This document shows, piece by piece, positions 10,705 to 19,291 of a stretch of 64,000 nt of DNA. The translations under genes and the position numbers were made by a program. The notes beneath the pieces are model-generated. The model saw nothing but the letters and a program-made list of their open reading frames with translations. It was not told the origin of the DNA and did no database searches. The stretch spans positions 806,001 to 870,000 of the forward strand of contig CAVYGS010000005.1 in assembly GCA_963768185.1 (NCBI GenBank), read 5' to 3'. The DNA is from Palsa-461 sp963768185. Lineage in GTDB: Bacteria; Actinomycetota; Acidimicrobiia; Acidimicrobiales; RAAP-2. Each line of letters starts with the position of its first letter. Positions within the stretch are counted from its first letter, which is position 1.

Positions 10705-11484
10705 GTGCCCGAGCTGGTCGAGGTCGAACTCTCGCGTCGGCTCTCCGAGCGGCTGGTCGGCCGGCGCGTCCGGTCCGCGCAGCTCCTCGATCCGCACGCG
10801 AGCACCCGCGACGCCGAGGAGCTCGCCCGATCGCTTAAGGGCGCGACCTTCGCGGCACCACGTCGCCGCGGCAAGCTTCTCCTGCTCGACACCGACCACC
10901 ACACCCTCGGGCTGCACTTCGGCATGACTGGCCGTCTCATGATCGACGGGAAGCTCGCCATCGAGCGGCTCGTCTACTCGTCGCAGCGTCGGGAGGACCG
11001 CTGGATCCGTTTCGCGGTCGACCTCGTCGATGGCGGGCGGCTCGAACTCCACGACCCTCGGCGCCTGGCACGCGTCTTCCTCGACCCCGACGAGGGCGCG
11101 CTCGGGCCGGAGGCCGCGACGCTGACGCTCGCGCAGTTCCGCTCGGTGCTGGCGAGCCGCGGCCATGGCGTCGCCATCAAGGCCAGATTGCTCGATCAGT
11201 CCCGACTGGCCGGGGTTGGCAACCTCATCGCGGACGAGGCGCTCTGGAAAGCGGGCATCGCACCGGCTCGGCTGACTTCCTCGCTGTCGGAGGACGAGGT
11301 CCGACTGACCCACCGAACGCTGCGAGCCACGATCGGCGCGCTGTTGCGACGTGGGGGCTCCCACACCGGCCGCCTCATGGCCGCCCGGGTGCCCGGGGGC
11401 ACGTGTCCGGCTGATGGCCACCCGCTCGCGATCGCGACGGTCGGCGGCCGAACTACCTATTGGTGCCCGGCCCACCAGCGCTAG
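10705..11484 (+). CDS. Fpg/Nei family DNA glycosylase
   Basis: A bifunctional base-excision repair enzyme of 259 residues that removes oxidised bases and nicks at the abasic site. The GTG start gives MPELVEVE, with the catalytic Pro2 and Glu3; the beta-hairpin Lys lies in APRRRGKLLLL, followed by the HFGMTGRL block. The H2TH region (LAGVGNLIADEALWKAGI) is intact. The C-terminal zinc finger keeps the essential Arg (GGRTTYWCP) but reads C-x2-D then C-x2-H instead of the usual C-x2-C twice. Whether it prefers 8-oxoguanine (MutM) or oxidised pyrimidines (Nei) is not decided. Confidence 0.9.
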   Translation: MPELVEVELSRRLSERLVGRRVRSAQLLDPHASTRDAEELARSLKGATFAAPRRRGKLLLLDTDHHTLGLHFGMTGRLMIDGKLAIERLVYSSQRREDRWIRFAVDLVDGGRLELHDPRRLARVFLDPDEGALGPEAATLTLAQFRSVLASRGHGVAIKARLLDQSRLAGVGNLIADEALWKAGIAPARLTSSLSEDEVRLTHRTLRATIGALLRRGGSHTGRLMAARVPGGTCPADGHPLAIATVGGRTTYWCPAHQR

Positions 11485-11488
11485 GCGA

Positions 11489-11962
11489 CTAACTCTGGGC
11501 CTTGAGCTCCTCCAGCACCTTGGCCGCGTGGCCATCGGCGCGCACGTTGTACCAAGCCCTTGTGATGACGCCCTTGTCGTCGAGGAGGAACGTGGAGCGG
11601 ATCACACCCACGGTCTTCTTCCCGTACAGGGTCTTCTCGCCCCAGGCTCCGTAGGCCTCCATGGTCTTGTGCTCGGGGTCCGAGAGGAGCGGGAACTTGA
11701 GCCCGTATTTCTCCCGGAAGCGGTTGTGCTTGATCGCGCCGTCCGGCGAGATGCCGATCACCTTCACTCCCGCCCGGTTGAACGTGGTGAGGTTCTCGTT
11801 GAACTGACACGCCTCCTTGGTGCAACCCGGCGTGTCGTCGGCCGGATAGAAGTAAATGACGGCCGACTTCCCCTTCAGATCCTTCAACGCGACCTTGGTG
11901 CCATCCTGGTCGGGAAGGGTGAACGCCGGCGCCTTGTCGCCCGCCTCCAACCTGGTCGCCAT
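11489..11962 (-). CDS. bcp: Thioredoxin-dependent peroxiredoxin (Bcp)
   Basis: Reduces hydrogen peroxide and organic hydroperoxides in the cytoplasm. The 157-residue length is standard. The active site is FYPADDTPGCTKEACQFN, with the peroxidatic Cys in PGCT and the resolving Cys five residues on, as in atypical 2-Cys Bcp/PrxQ enzymes; the conserved late Arg lies in GVIRSTFLLDDKG. A GGAGGCGGAG-like ribosome-binding site lies just before the ATG at 11962. The gene ends four bases from the convergent glycosylase and is divergent from the exonuclease across 65 bp. Confidence 0.95.
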   Translation of the reverse strand: MATRLEAGDKAPAFTLPDQDGTKVALKDLKGKSAVIYFYPADDTPGCTKEACQFNENLTTFNRAGVKVIGISPDGAIKHNRFREKYGLKFPLLSDPEHKTMEAYGAWGEKTLYGKKTVGVIRSTFLLDDKGVITRAWYNVRADGHAAKVLEELKAQS

Positions 11963-12027
11963 CTCCGCCTCCTCGGGTACCGTGCCGCCACGAGACAGCG
12001 GCCGCCTTCGGCGGCCACACTAGGGCG

Positions 12028-12942
12028 ATGCCGGGACGCTCGAACGAAGCGGGCACACGCGTCCACCTGGTGGATGGGACCTACGAGCTTTTCCGGCACT
12101 TCTTCGGACAGCCGTCCCGCGAGTCGGCGGACGGCATGGAGATCGGGGCCACCCGCGGCGTGCTCCTGTCGGTCCTCCAGCTCCTGGGCGAGGGGGCGAC
12201 GCACGTCGGGGTGGCGACCGACCACGTCATCGAGTCGTTCCGCAACGAGCTGTGGGCCGGGTACAAGACGGGCGAGGGGATCGAGTCGCTGCTGCGCAAT
12301 CAGTTCGATCTCCTCGAGCAGTCGCTCGACGCCATGGGCGTCGCCGTCTGGGCGATGGTGGAGCTCGAGGCGGATGACGCGCTCGCTTCGGCGGCCGCCG
12401 TGGCCTCCGACGACGCCTCGATCGCCCAGATCATCATCTGCACCCCCGACAAGGATCTCGCCCAGTGCGTGGTCGGCGACCGGGTGGTGCAGCTGGACCG
12501 GCGTCAGGACAAGACCATCGACGCGGACGGCGTCGTCCAGAAGTTCGGCGTCGCGCCCGAGTCCATCCCTGATTGGCTCGCGCTCGTGGGCGACTCGGCG
12601 GATGGGTTCCCGGGGCTCCAGGGCTGGGGCAAGGTCTCGGCTTCGAGCGTGCTGTCCCGCTACGGGCACCTGGAGGAGATCCCCGACGACGCAGCGCAGT
12701 GGGACGAGCCGCTCCGCAAGAAGGTGCGGGGCGCCGCCGGGCTGGCGGCCCGCCTGGCCGACCAACGCGAGCTGGCGATGCTGTTCCGCACGCTCGCGAC
12801 CCTGCGGGTGGACCGGACGCTCCTGGGGCACGTGGACGACCTCCGCTGGGAAGGGCCAAAACCCGAGTTCGTCGAGGTGTGCGACTATCTGCGCGACCCA
12901 TCGCTCGCACGGCGGACCCACGACCTGGCCGAAGCCCGGTAG
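12028..12942 (+). CDS. 5'-3' exonuclease (Pol I N-terminal/FEN-like)
   Basis: A 304-residue stand-alone homologue of the 5'-nuclease domain of DNA polymerase I. Acidic metal ligands are visible in HLVDGTYELFR, VATDHVIESFRNE, MVELEADDALASAA, CTPDKDLAQ and LVGDSADGFPG, followed by the helix-hairpin-helix region (GWGKVSASSVLSRYG). It probably removes RNA primers or flaps during replication and repair. The ATG at 12028 follows only 65 bp from the divergent bcp. The next gene starts 29 bases downstream but has its own -10 box. Confidence 0.9.
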   Translation: MPGRSNEAGTRVHLVDGTYELFRHFFGQPSRESADGMEIGATRGVLLSVLQLLGEGATHVGVATDHVIESFRNELWAGYKTGEGIESLLRNQFDLLEQSLDAMGVAVWAMVELEADDALASAAAVASDDASIAQIIICTPDKDLAQCVVGDRVVQLDRRQDKTIDADGVVQKFGVAPESIPDWLALVGDSADGFPGLQGWGKVSASSVLSRYGHLEEIPDDAAQWDEPLRKKVRGAAGLAARLADQRELAMLFRTLATLRVDRTLLGHVDDLRWEGPKPEFVEVCDYLRDPSLARRTHDLAEAR

Positions 12943-12959
12943 GTCGAGGAGCCTCTGGC

Positions 12960-12965
12960 TAGGGT
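12960..12965 (+). promoter_or_regulatory. -10 box (TAGGGT) of the FrhB-like gene
   Basis: TAGGGT fits TANNNT and ends 6 bases before the GTG at 12972, predicting a leaderless mRNA. Confidence 0.45.
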
Positions 12966-12971
12966 TGGCCC

Positions 12972-14099
12972 GTGCCCCCCGAGAAGCTCCACTGGTCCCA
13001 CCTGTACAAGGAGGTGGTCACCTCGGGACTGTGCACGGGGTGCGCCGCCTGCATCGTCGTGTGCCCCTACGACGTGCTCGAATACGACGACACCGAGGGG
13101 AACTACAAGCCGTGGCACGTCGACGCGGACGGCGGTCGCGACGACTGCACCCATGGGGTCAAGGGCTGCACGCTCTGCACGCGGGCGTGCCCGCGTTTTG
13201 GGGATTGGGAAACCGAGGTCGACCACTTCATGTTCGGCCGGGATCGGACCGACGACGAGGTGGCCGGGATCTCGTCGTCCATCGTGCTCGCCCGGGCTAC
13301 GAACCCCGACGTCCTCGAGGTCGGCCAGGACGGAGGGTTCGTCTCGGCGCTGCTCATCTGGGCCATGGAGCACGACCAAATCGACGCCGCCCTCGTCTCG
13401 GACTTAGAGGGCGACGGCACCAGCTGGAAGGCGGTGCCTGCAGTGGCCCGCACCCGGGAGGAGATCCTCGCCACCGCCGGTTCCCGTTACACCTACTGCG
13501 CGAACACCTTGGCCTACGCAGAAGCCACCGGCGGCGGTGCCGAGCGGCTGGCGCTCGTGGGCATGGGGTGCCAGACCTCGGCGACGGCGATCATGTCGGC
13601 CCGCAAGGCGGGCAAGGTGGCCCGGCGCTTCAGCCTCTCGATCGGCCTGCTGTGCTCGAAGACCTTCGACGACGCGATCTTCCCCGAGCTCTTCGAGGCC
13701 CGTTACGGCCTGAAGCGCGAGGAGATCAAGAAGATGAACATCAAGGGCGTCTTCCAGCTCTGGATGCGCGACGGCTCCTATCACGAGGTTCCGCTGAAGG
13801 AGGCCCACGCGTGGACCCGCGAGGGCTGCAAGACCTGCCCGGACTTCGCAGCCGAGCACGCCGACATCTCGACCGGCGGGATCGGGGCCTTCAACGACTG
13901 GACGCTGACGATCATCCGCACCGAGCGGGGCCGGGAGGTCTTCGAAGGCATGGTCGCCGACGGTGCCGTCGAGATCCGCTCGATCGAGGACGACCCCGGC
14001 GCCCTGGCCCTGCTGCAGCGGCTGAGCACCGTCAGCCGCAAGCGCTGGCCGGCGACGGCGGTCCCGATGCCCGGACGGATCCCGGTCAAGGCCTCCTGA
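12972..14099 (+). CDS. Coenzyme F420 hydrogenase/dehydrogenase beta-subunit family protein
   Basis: A 375-residue FrhB-like iron-sulfur flavoprotein. The N-terminus has one [4Fe-4S] ferredoxin motif (CTGCAACIVVCP, about residues 17-28) and a second cysteine set CTLCTRACP near residue 65. The FrhB N- and C-terminal domains follow (QDGGFVSALLIWAM; GMGCQTSATAI; CKTCPDFAAEHADIS). Relatives transfer electrons between F420 or ferredoxin and a partner; actinobacteria of this type commonly use F420. No partner subunit is adjacent, so the substrate is open. It starts at GTG and ends one base before the convergent glycosylase gene. Confidence 0.88.
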   Translation: MPPEKLHWSHLYKEVVTSGLCTGCAACIVVCPYDVLEYDDTEGNYKPWHVDADGGRDDCTHGVKGCTLCTRACPRFGDWETEVDHFMFGRDRTDDEVAGISSSIVLARATNPDVLEVGQDGGFVSALLIWAMEHDQIDAALVSDLEGDGTSWKAVPAVARTREEILATAGSRYTYCANTLAYAEATGGGAERLALVGMGCQTSATAIMSARKAGKVARRFSLSIGLLCSKTFDDAIFPELFEARYGLKREEIKKMNIKGVFQLWMRDGSYHEVPLKEAHAWTREGCKTCPDFAAEHADISTGGIGAFNDWTLTIIRTERGREVFEGMVADGAVEIRSIEDDPGALALLQRLSTVSRKRWPATAVPMPGRIPVKAS

Positions 14100-14100
14100 C

Positions 14101-14784
14101 TCAGGCACCGAGCGCCCGAGCGCGCTCGAAGACGGAGTCGAACATCTCGGCGGTCAACATCTTGGTGAAGGTGTTGCGCTGGCTCGGGTGATACGAGCAG
14201 AGCACGATTCGCGCATCAACGATCTCGGTCTCGGCGAGATGCGAGAACCGTGGCCTCGGGCGCAGACCGAGCACGGTGCCGAGGGCGTGGAGGGCGAAGG
14301 CGCCAAGGGCGACGTAGACCCGGGCCTGATCGAGCAGCGCGAGCTCGCGCTCGAGGTAGGGCAGGCAGGTGTCACGCTCCCTCGTCGTGGGCTTGTTGTC
14401 CGGTGGTGCGCAGCGCACCGCCGCGGTCACGAAGGCGCCGGTGAGGGTAAGGCCGTCGTCGCGTCGGGTGCTGGTGGGCTGGTTCGCGTACCCGGACCGG
14501 TGCAGCGCGCCGTAGAGCCAGTCGCCCGAGCGATCGCCGGTGAACATGCGACCGGTGCGGTTCGCACCGTGGGCCGCCGGCGCGAGGCCGACGATCACAA
14601 GGCGCGCCGCGGGGTCCCCGAAGCCGGGCACCGGACGCGCCCAATAGGTCTCCGTTGCGAAGGCACGACGCCGGTCGGCCGCCACCTTCTCGCGCCATTC
14701 GACCAGGCGGGGGCAGCGCCGGCAGGCCTCGATCTCGGCCTCGACGGGACCGAGTCGGCCCTTCGACGGGTCGAGTGGTGGCAC
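14101..14784 (-). CDS. Uracil-DNA glycosylase family 5 (UdgB)
   Basis: A 227-residue iron-sulfur glycosylase removing uracil and some deaminated purines from DNA. Family motifs are present: motif 1 LVIVGLAPAAHGANRTGR and motif 2 SYHPSQRNTFTK; the first motif has Ala where many UDGs have Asp or Asn, as in family 5. Cysteines in ACRRCP, VRCAPP and DTCLPY are positioned to hold the [4Fe-4S] cluster. The start is GTG at 14784, six bases after a TAGGCT -10 box on the minus strand that interlocks with the -10 of the divergent phosphatase gene. Confidence 0.93.
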   Translation of the reverse strand: MPPLDPSKGRLGPVEAEIEACRRCPRLVEWREKVAADRRRAFATETYWARPVPGFGDPAARLVIVGLAPAAHGANRTGRMFTGDRSGDWLYGALHRSGYANQPTSTRRDDGLTLTGAFVTAAVRCAPPDNKPTTRERDTCLPYLERELALLDQARVYVALGAFALHALGTVLGLRPRPRFSHLAETEIVDARIVLCSYHPSQRNTFTKMLTAEMFDSVFERARALGA

Positions 14785-14790
14785 TTGTCG

Positions 14791-14800
14791 AGCCTACGAT
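14791..14800. promoter_or_regulatory. Interlocked divergent -10 boxes
   Basis: AGCCTACGAT contains TACGAT on plus (14795-14800, 8 bases before the GTG at 14809) and TAGGCT on minus (14796-14791, 6 bases before the GTG at 14784). The two boxes share the TA at 14795-14796, so both promoters cannot be occupied at once. Confidence 0.5.
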
Positions 14801-14808
14801 GAGGGGTC

Positions 14809-15522
14809 GTGCCCGCCCGCCCGCGTCCTCAGAGCGCACGCGCGTCACGTGCCGTGGTGGCGGCCCGAACCACCGCCTCGCGACGCCGCAGGACCGCCGG
14901 GAAGCCGACGATCGTGTTGCTCGTGCGGCACGGGGTCACGCCGACCACGGGCAAGGTCCTGCCCGGGCGCGCCCCCGGCCTGCATCTCTCCGACGCCGGA
15001 CGGGCCCAGGCCGAGCGCGCCGCCGAACGGATCGCCGCCATCACGCCGCCACCCAGCGCGATCTACTCCTCGCCGATGGAGCGGACCCGCGAGACCGCCG
15101 CACCGATCGCGAAGGCGCTCGGCCTGCGGGTCCGCAGCCACGCGGGGCTGCTGGACGCCGCCGTCGGCGAGTGGGAGGGCAAGTCGCTCAAGGTGCTGGC
15201 GAGGAAGCCCGAGTGGCGCACCGTCATCGGCTGGCCGACCGGCTTCCGGTTCCCCGGCGGCGAGTCTTTCTATGAGTTGGCGGCACGGGTGGTCGGAACC
15301 GTGCTCTCGCTCGCCGAGGAGCACAAGGGCGAGCGCATTGTCTGTGTCTCCCATGCTGACCCCATCGAAGCCGTCATCGCCTCCTTCGCGGGCGTCCCCC
15401 TCGACATGGCGCAACGCATCGCCATCTCGCCGGCGTCGCTGTCCGCGGTTGCGCTCGGAGGCTTCCGACCCACGATCCTGTGCGTCAACTCGACGTCGCT
15501 TGCAGAGTTGCTCCCGGGATGA
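14809..15522 (+). CDS. Histidine phosphatase family protein (MSMEG_4193 type)
   Basis: A 237-residue histidine-phosphatase superfamily enzyme with an Arg-rich N-terminal extension of about 30 residues. The catalytic RHG motif is LLVRHGVTP and the second histidine is in CVSHADPIEA. The acidic partner lies in the GEWEGKSL region. It belongs to the actinobacterial family known as 'MSMEG_4193 probable phosphomutase' (TIGR03848), whose substrate is unknown. It is translationally coupled (ATGA overlap) to DUF3090 and, through that, to the SCO1664-type gene; this three-gene order is conserved in actinobacteria. It starts at GTG behind a leaderless-type promoter. Confidence 0.9.
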   Translation: MPARPRPQSARASRAVVAARTTASRRRRTAGKPTIVLLVRHGVTPTTGKVLPGRAPGLHLSDAGRAQAERAAERIAAITPPPSAIYSSPMERTRETAAPIAKALGLRVRSHAGLLDAAVGEWEGKSLKVLARKPEWRTVIGWPTGFRFPGGESFYELAARVVGTVLSLAEEHKGERIVCVSHADPIEAVIASFAGVPLDMAQRIAISPASLSAVALGGFRPTILCVNSTSLAELLPG

Positions 15523-16013
15523 GCGAGCACGACCTCGACGCACCCGACGAGTTCACCGTCGGCACCGTGGGACCCGTGGGTGAACGCATGTTCCTGCTTC
15601 AGAGCCGCCAGGGCGCCGAGCTGCTCACGTTGAAGGTCGAGAAGCAACAGGTCGCGGTGCTGGCCAGCTATCTCGCCCGGATCGTGCGCGAGGTGGGGCG
15701 ACCCGGACACCTCCCTCGGGAGGTCTCCTTCGTCGCCGACGAGGATCCCGCTTGGATCGTCGGCACGATCGGCGTCTCCTACGACGAGGCGGTCTCGCGC
15801 GTCGTGGTCGTCGCCGAGGAGCTCGTCGGCGACGACGAGGAGTCCTCGGTGGCGCGCTTCTCCATCACCCTCGAGCAGGCGGCGTCGTTCGCGATCACGG
15901 CCACCGGCCTGGTCGAGGCGGGCCGGCCGCCTTGCCCGCTGTGCGGCCTCCCACTCGACCCCTCCGGCCACGACTGCCCCCGCACCAACGGGCACCGGCC
16001 ACCAACGGCGTGA
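15519..16013 (+). CDS. DUF3090 family protein
   Basis: A 164-residue protein of the TIGR03847/DUF3090 family, found almost only in actinobacteria. The body is rich in beta-strand pattern (FTVGTVGPVGERMFLLQSR). The C-terminus carries a likely zinc ribbon, CPLCGLPLDPSGHDCP. The ATG overlaps the phosphatase stop (ATGA), and its own stop overlaps the GTG of the next gene (GTGA), so the three products are probably made in fixed ratio and may work as a complex. Function is not established. Confidence 0.9.
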   Translation: MSEHDLDAPDEFTVGTVGPVGERMFLLQSRQGAELLTLKVEKQQVAVLASYLARIVREVGRPGHLPREVSFVADEDPAWIVGTIGVSYDEAVSRVVVVAEELVGDDEESSVARFSITLEQAASFAITATGLVEAGRPPCPLCGLPLDPSGHDCPRTNGHRPPTA

Positions 16014-16738
16014 GTCAGGACCCCACCCTCACCGACCTCGAGACCGCCCGCCGCGTCCTGACCGAGGGAGAGGTCAGGATCGAGGGGCGTTTCGCGGCCA
16101 GCTCGAACGTCACGCTGCTCGTGACCTGCGTCCTGGACGACGTCGAGGTCGCCGCGGTGTACAAGCCCGAGCGCGGCGAGAGGCCGCTTTGGGACTTCCC
16201 CGGCGGTTTGCACCGCCGCGAGGTCGCGGCCTACGTGCTCTCCGAGCAGTTGGGCTTCGGGTTCGTGCCCTTCACGCTCGAGCGCGACGACGCGCCCCTC
16301 GGGCTCGGGTCGCTCCAGCGCTTCGTGGAGGAGGACGGTGAGTCCCACTACTTCACGCTGCGCGACGAGGAGCGTTGGGCAGCGGACCTGCACAAGATGG
16401 CCGTCTTCGACGTCGTGGCGAACAACGCTGACCGAAAGAGCGGCCACGTGCTGCTCGCCGAGGGGCGGCTCTGGGCGATCGACAATGGCCTGTCGTTCCA
16501 CTGCCACCCGAAGCTCCGCACCGTCATCTGGGACTTTGCCGGCGAGCCGCTCGCTGACGACGAGCGGGCCGCGCTGGAGCGCCTCGTCGAGGGGCCGCTT
16601 CCCGACGAGCTCGAGGGCCTGCTCGAGCCCGACGAGTGCGAGTCGATGCGGCGACGCACCGCTCGCTTGCTCTCCTCGGGATGTCTGCCCGCGCCCGCCG
16701 ACGACGACTGGCGCCCCTATCCCTGGCCGCTCGTCTGA
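16010..16738 (+). CDS. SCO1664 family protein (PI3/4-kinase-like fold)
   Basis: A 242-residue member of the TIGR03843/SCO1664 family. Kinase-like landmarks are visible: a possible nucleotide-binding Lys in AAVYKPERGERPLWDFP, a catalytic-loop-like VVANNADRKSGHVLL, and a metal-loop-like WAIDNGLSFH. These resemble PI3/4-kinase and HipA-like folds, but activity has not been shown. The GTG start overlaps the DUF3090 stop. Next to a histidine phosphatase, a kinase-like partner suggests reversible phosphorylation of a shared substrate, which is inference. It ends 10 bases before the convergent SGNH gene. Confidence 0.88.
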   Translation: MSQDPTLTDLETARRVLTEGEVRIEGRFAASSNVTLLVTCVLDDVEVAAVYKPERGERPLWDFPGGLHRREVAAYVLSEQLGFGFVPFTLERDDAPLGLGSLQRFVEEDGESHYFTLRDEERWAADLHKMAVFDVVANNADRKSGHVLLAEGRLWAIDNGLSFHCHPKLRTVIWDFAGEPLADDERAALERLVEGPLPDELEGLLEPDECESMRRRTARLLSSGCLPAPADDDWRPYPWPLV

Positions 16739-16748
16739 GCGGAGCGCT

Positions 16749-17825
16749 CTACAGCTCGATGTGCAGCGCGCTCTTGAGCGTGCTCTCGACCACCGTGGAG
16801 AGCACCTGCGCGCCGCCCGGTGCGATGTGGGTGCCGTCGGGCTCGCGCACGTTCACCTCCTGGCCGTTGACCACGAGGTAGGGGGTGAACTGGCCCTGGG
16901 GCGTCCCGAGCACCGTCCAGGTGCTCACGAAGTCGACACCGGGGTGCTTGGCGGCGGCCGCCTGCACGATGCCGTCGATGTGGTCCATGTCCACCGAGAG
17001 CCCGGGATTCTGCATGGGAGGCATGCCCACCCAGATCACCTTGGCACCGCGGCTGGTCGCCTCGGCCATGAAGGCGTCGACCCGGGCCCGGTAGATGGCG
17101 TCCCACGCGGGGCTCCCGTACACGATGTCAGGCGGTCCCGGGATGTCCTGGGCGTCGTTGGCCCCGATCATGACGACGATCACCTGGGGGGTGTACTTCG
17201 GCAGGTCGACCGCGAGCTCGGCCGGCCAGTTGAAGTAGTCGGGACGGGTCAGCCCGGTCGAGACCTGCCCGTCGAGGGCGGCCTGGACCACACCCGTGGT
17301 CTCGAGGTCGTTCACCAACACGTCGCCCAGGTCGATGCCGAGCGAGTCACCGACGACGAGCACGCGCAGGGGGTCCTTCACGCTCGGGTGCTTGTTGAGG
17401 ACGACCATCGGGATGGTGGTCGTCGTGGTGCTCAAGGCAGGCGGCGGGCGCTTGGCCAAGGGCTGCCCGCTGCCGGGCTGGTTGCCGTGCCGGCCGATGA
17501 CCCCGTCGAAGACCGAGACCACGTGGCTGAGACCGGTGTCCCGGCTGAGGGTCGCGATCGGGCCGAGGATGTCGAGGGAGACCGTCCGGCGGGTGCCGAT
17601 CGGCGAGACCTGGGCGTTGTGCTGGAGGGTCGGCGCATCGAGCACCAGCCACAGCAAGAACCCGGCCAGGCAGACGCCGAGCACCCGGGTCCATCCGGCG
17701 CGCCTCGGCTCCTTGCCCGAGGGCTGGTGCGCGCTGCCGGGGGGCGGAGTCGACGGGGTGACGACCCGCTGCCAGCTGCGGCGCACCACCTCGGCGACCG
17801 CCCCACCCCGGCGCTCGGGTCCCAT
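16749..17825 (-). CDS. SGNH/GDSL hydrolase (DUF459-like), membrane-anchored
   Basis: A 358-residue protein with a cytoplasmic basic N-terminus, one transmembrane helix (VLGVCLAGFLLWLVLDAP, about residues 50-67), a Thr/Pro linker, then an extracellular SGNH hydrolase domain. Catalytic blocks are VVGDSLGIDLGD (nucleophile Ser), VMIGANDAQD (Gly/Asn) and EPDGTHIAPGG (Asp-x-x-His). The ATG at 17825 is preferred over an in-frame start at 17891 because it avoids overlapping the MBOAT gene and follows a GGGGAAGAG ribosome-binding site. Together with the upstream MBOAT acyltransferase it likely O-acylates or deacylates a cell-envelope polysaccharide, like AlgI with AlgJ/AlgX. Confidence 0.85.
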   Translation of the reverse strand: MGPERRGGAVAEVVRRSWQRVVTPSTPPPGSAHQPSGKEPRRAGWTRVLGVCLAGFLLWLVLDAPTLQHNAQVSPIGTRRTVSLDILGPIATLSRDTGLSHVVSVFDGVIGRHGNQPGSGQPLAKRPPPALSTTTTTIPMVVLNKHPSVKDPLRVLVVGDSLGIDLGDVLVNDLETTGVVQAALDGQVSTGLTRPDYFNWPAELAVDLPKYTPQVIVVMIGANDAQDIPGPPDIVYGSPAWDAIYRARVDAFMAEATSRGAKVIWVGMPPMQNPGLSVDMDHIDGIVQAAAAKHPGVDFVSTWTVLGTPQGQFTPYLVVNGQEVNVREPDGTHIAPGGAQVLSTVVESTLKSALHIEL

Positions 17826-17859
17826 CTCTTCCCCGCCCCAGGTCACCGCTGGCCCGCCA

Positions 17860-19291
17860 TCAGAACCGGTAGTAGATGAACGGGGCCACACCTGCCGGGC
17901 CCAGGGTGGTGATGACGAGAAGGATCAGGCCGAGCGACACGGCCTGCACCCCGGCGCGCTGCTCGGAGAAGAAGCGCTGGGCCCGCTCGAGGGCGCCCGC
18001 CGGGACGAACTGCGCCTCGATGACGCCGATGATGACGAGCACGAGGAGCGGGGTCACGAGGTGCGAGGCGGTCGTCCACCCGGTGAAGAGGCGTTCCAAG
18101 ATGCCCACCGCGTTGGAAAAGGACGAGGCGTTGAAGAACACCCACCCGAGGCACACGAACTGGAACGTCCAGAAGCGTTGCCAGGTTGACCGCAGCGTCC
18201 CCTCGGCGATGGCGGGCAGGCCGCGGGCCACCCGGGACTTGCGGCGCAGGTGCCCGACCACCTGGCCGGCGCCATGCAGCGCGCCCCAGATGACGAAGGT
18301 CCAGTTGGCGCCGTGCCACAGGCCGCCCAGGACCATCGTCAGCATGATGTTGCGCACCACCATGGCGTCGGAGCCCCGGTTGCCCCCCAGCGGGATGTAG
18401 AGGTAGTCCCGCAGCCAACGCGACAGCGTGATGTGCCACCGGCGCCAGAAGTCCTGCAGGTTGCGCGCCGTGTAGGGCGCGTCGAAGTTGACGGGGAACC
18501 GGACTCCGAGCAGGAGCGCGAGGCCGATGGCGATGTCGGTGTAGCCGCTGAAGTCGCAGTAGATCTGCACCGCGTAGCTCCAGGCGGCAAAGACCACCTC
18601 GGGGGCGGAGTGCGCGCTCGGGGCGGCGAAGACCGGCTGGACGATCGCGGTCGAGACGTAGGAGGAGATGACGACCTTCTTGAAGAGGCCGGCCATGATC
18701 ATCCAGATCGCGCCGGGAGAAGTCGACCTCGGCGGGGTTGCGGCGGCGGCGGATCTGCGGGAGCAGCTCCTCTCCGCGCACGATCGGCCCGGCGATCAGA
18801 TGCGGGAAGAAGCACAGGTACACCGCGAGGTCGATCGGCCGCGCCTTGTCAATGCGGCCGCGGTAGACGTCCACCACGTAGCTGATGGCCATGAAGGTGA
18901 AGAACGAGATGGCGACCGGGAGCGTCGGCTGGATGAGCGGGATCAGCCTCCCGGCACCCATCGAGTGCAGCACGTTGTCGACGTTGACGGCGAAGAAGCC
19001 GTAGTACTTGAAGTAGCCGAGGAACCCGAGCAAGCCCACCAGCGACGCGACGAGCGACGCCTTGGCCAGCTTGGGTGCGGACCCGCGCCTCGACGCCCCC
19101 ATGGCGCCGAAGTGCGCGATGACCGTGGACGCCAGGAGCAAGAAGACGAAGCGCCAGTCCCACCAGCTGTAGAAGAAGTAGCTGAGGGCGATGATCGCCA
19201 GCTTCCACGGCGTGGGGTAGGGGTTGAGCAGCCAGGCCACCACGAAGGCGACGAGGAAGAAGATGGCGAAGTCGATGGTCGGAAAGAGCAT
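17860..19291 (-). CDS. MBOAT family O-acyltransferase, AlgI-like (one frameshift)
   Basis: A polytopic membrane acyltransferase that would pass acyl groups across the membrane to an extracellular sugar acceptor. The first part (start ATG 19291, MLFPTIDFAIFFLVAF) reads through SFFTFMAISYVVDVYRGRI to NPAEVDFSR. The rest continues in another frame from AIWMIMAGLFKKVVIS to IYYRF. One extra base near 18709-18717 (a CGCGCCGGG stretch) separates the two halves; without it the protein is about 477 residues, normal for AlgI. The predicted catalytic His is in GGLWHGANWTFVIWG. The SGNH gene follows 34 bases downstream, so the two likely form one operon. Confidence 0.85.

Noticed and set aside
11351..14191. 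946-residue open frame spanning four genes
   Set aside because: It crosses bcp, the exonuclease and the FrhB-like gene in a wrong frame and has shadow composition, rich in Arg, Pro and Ser.
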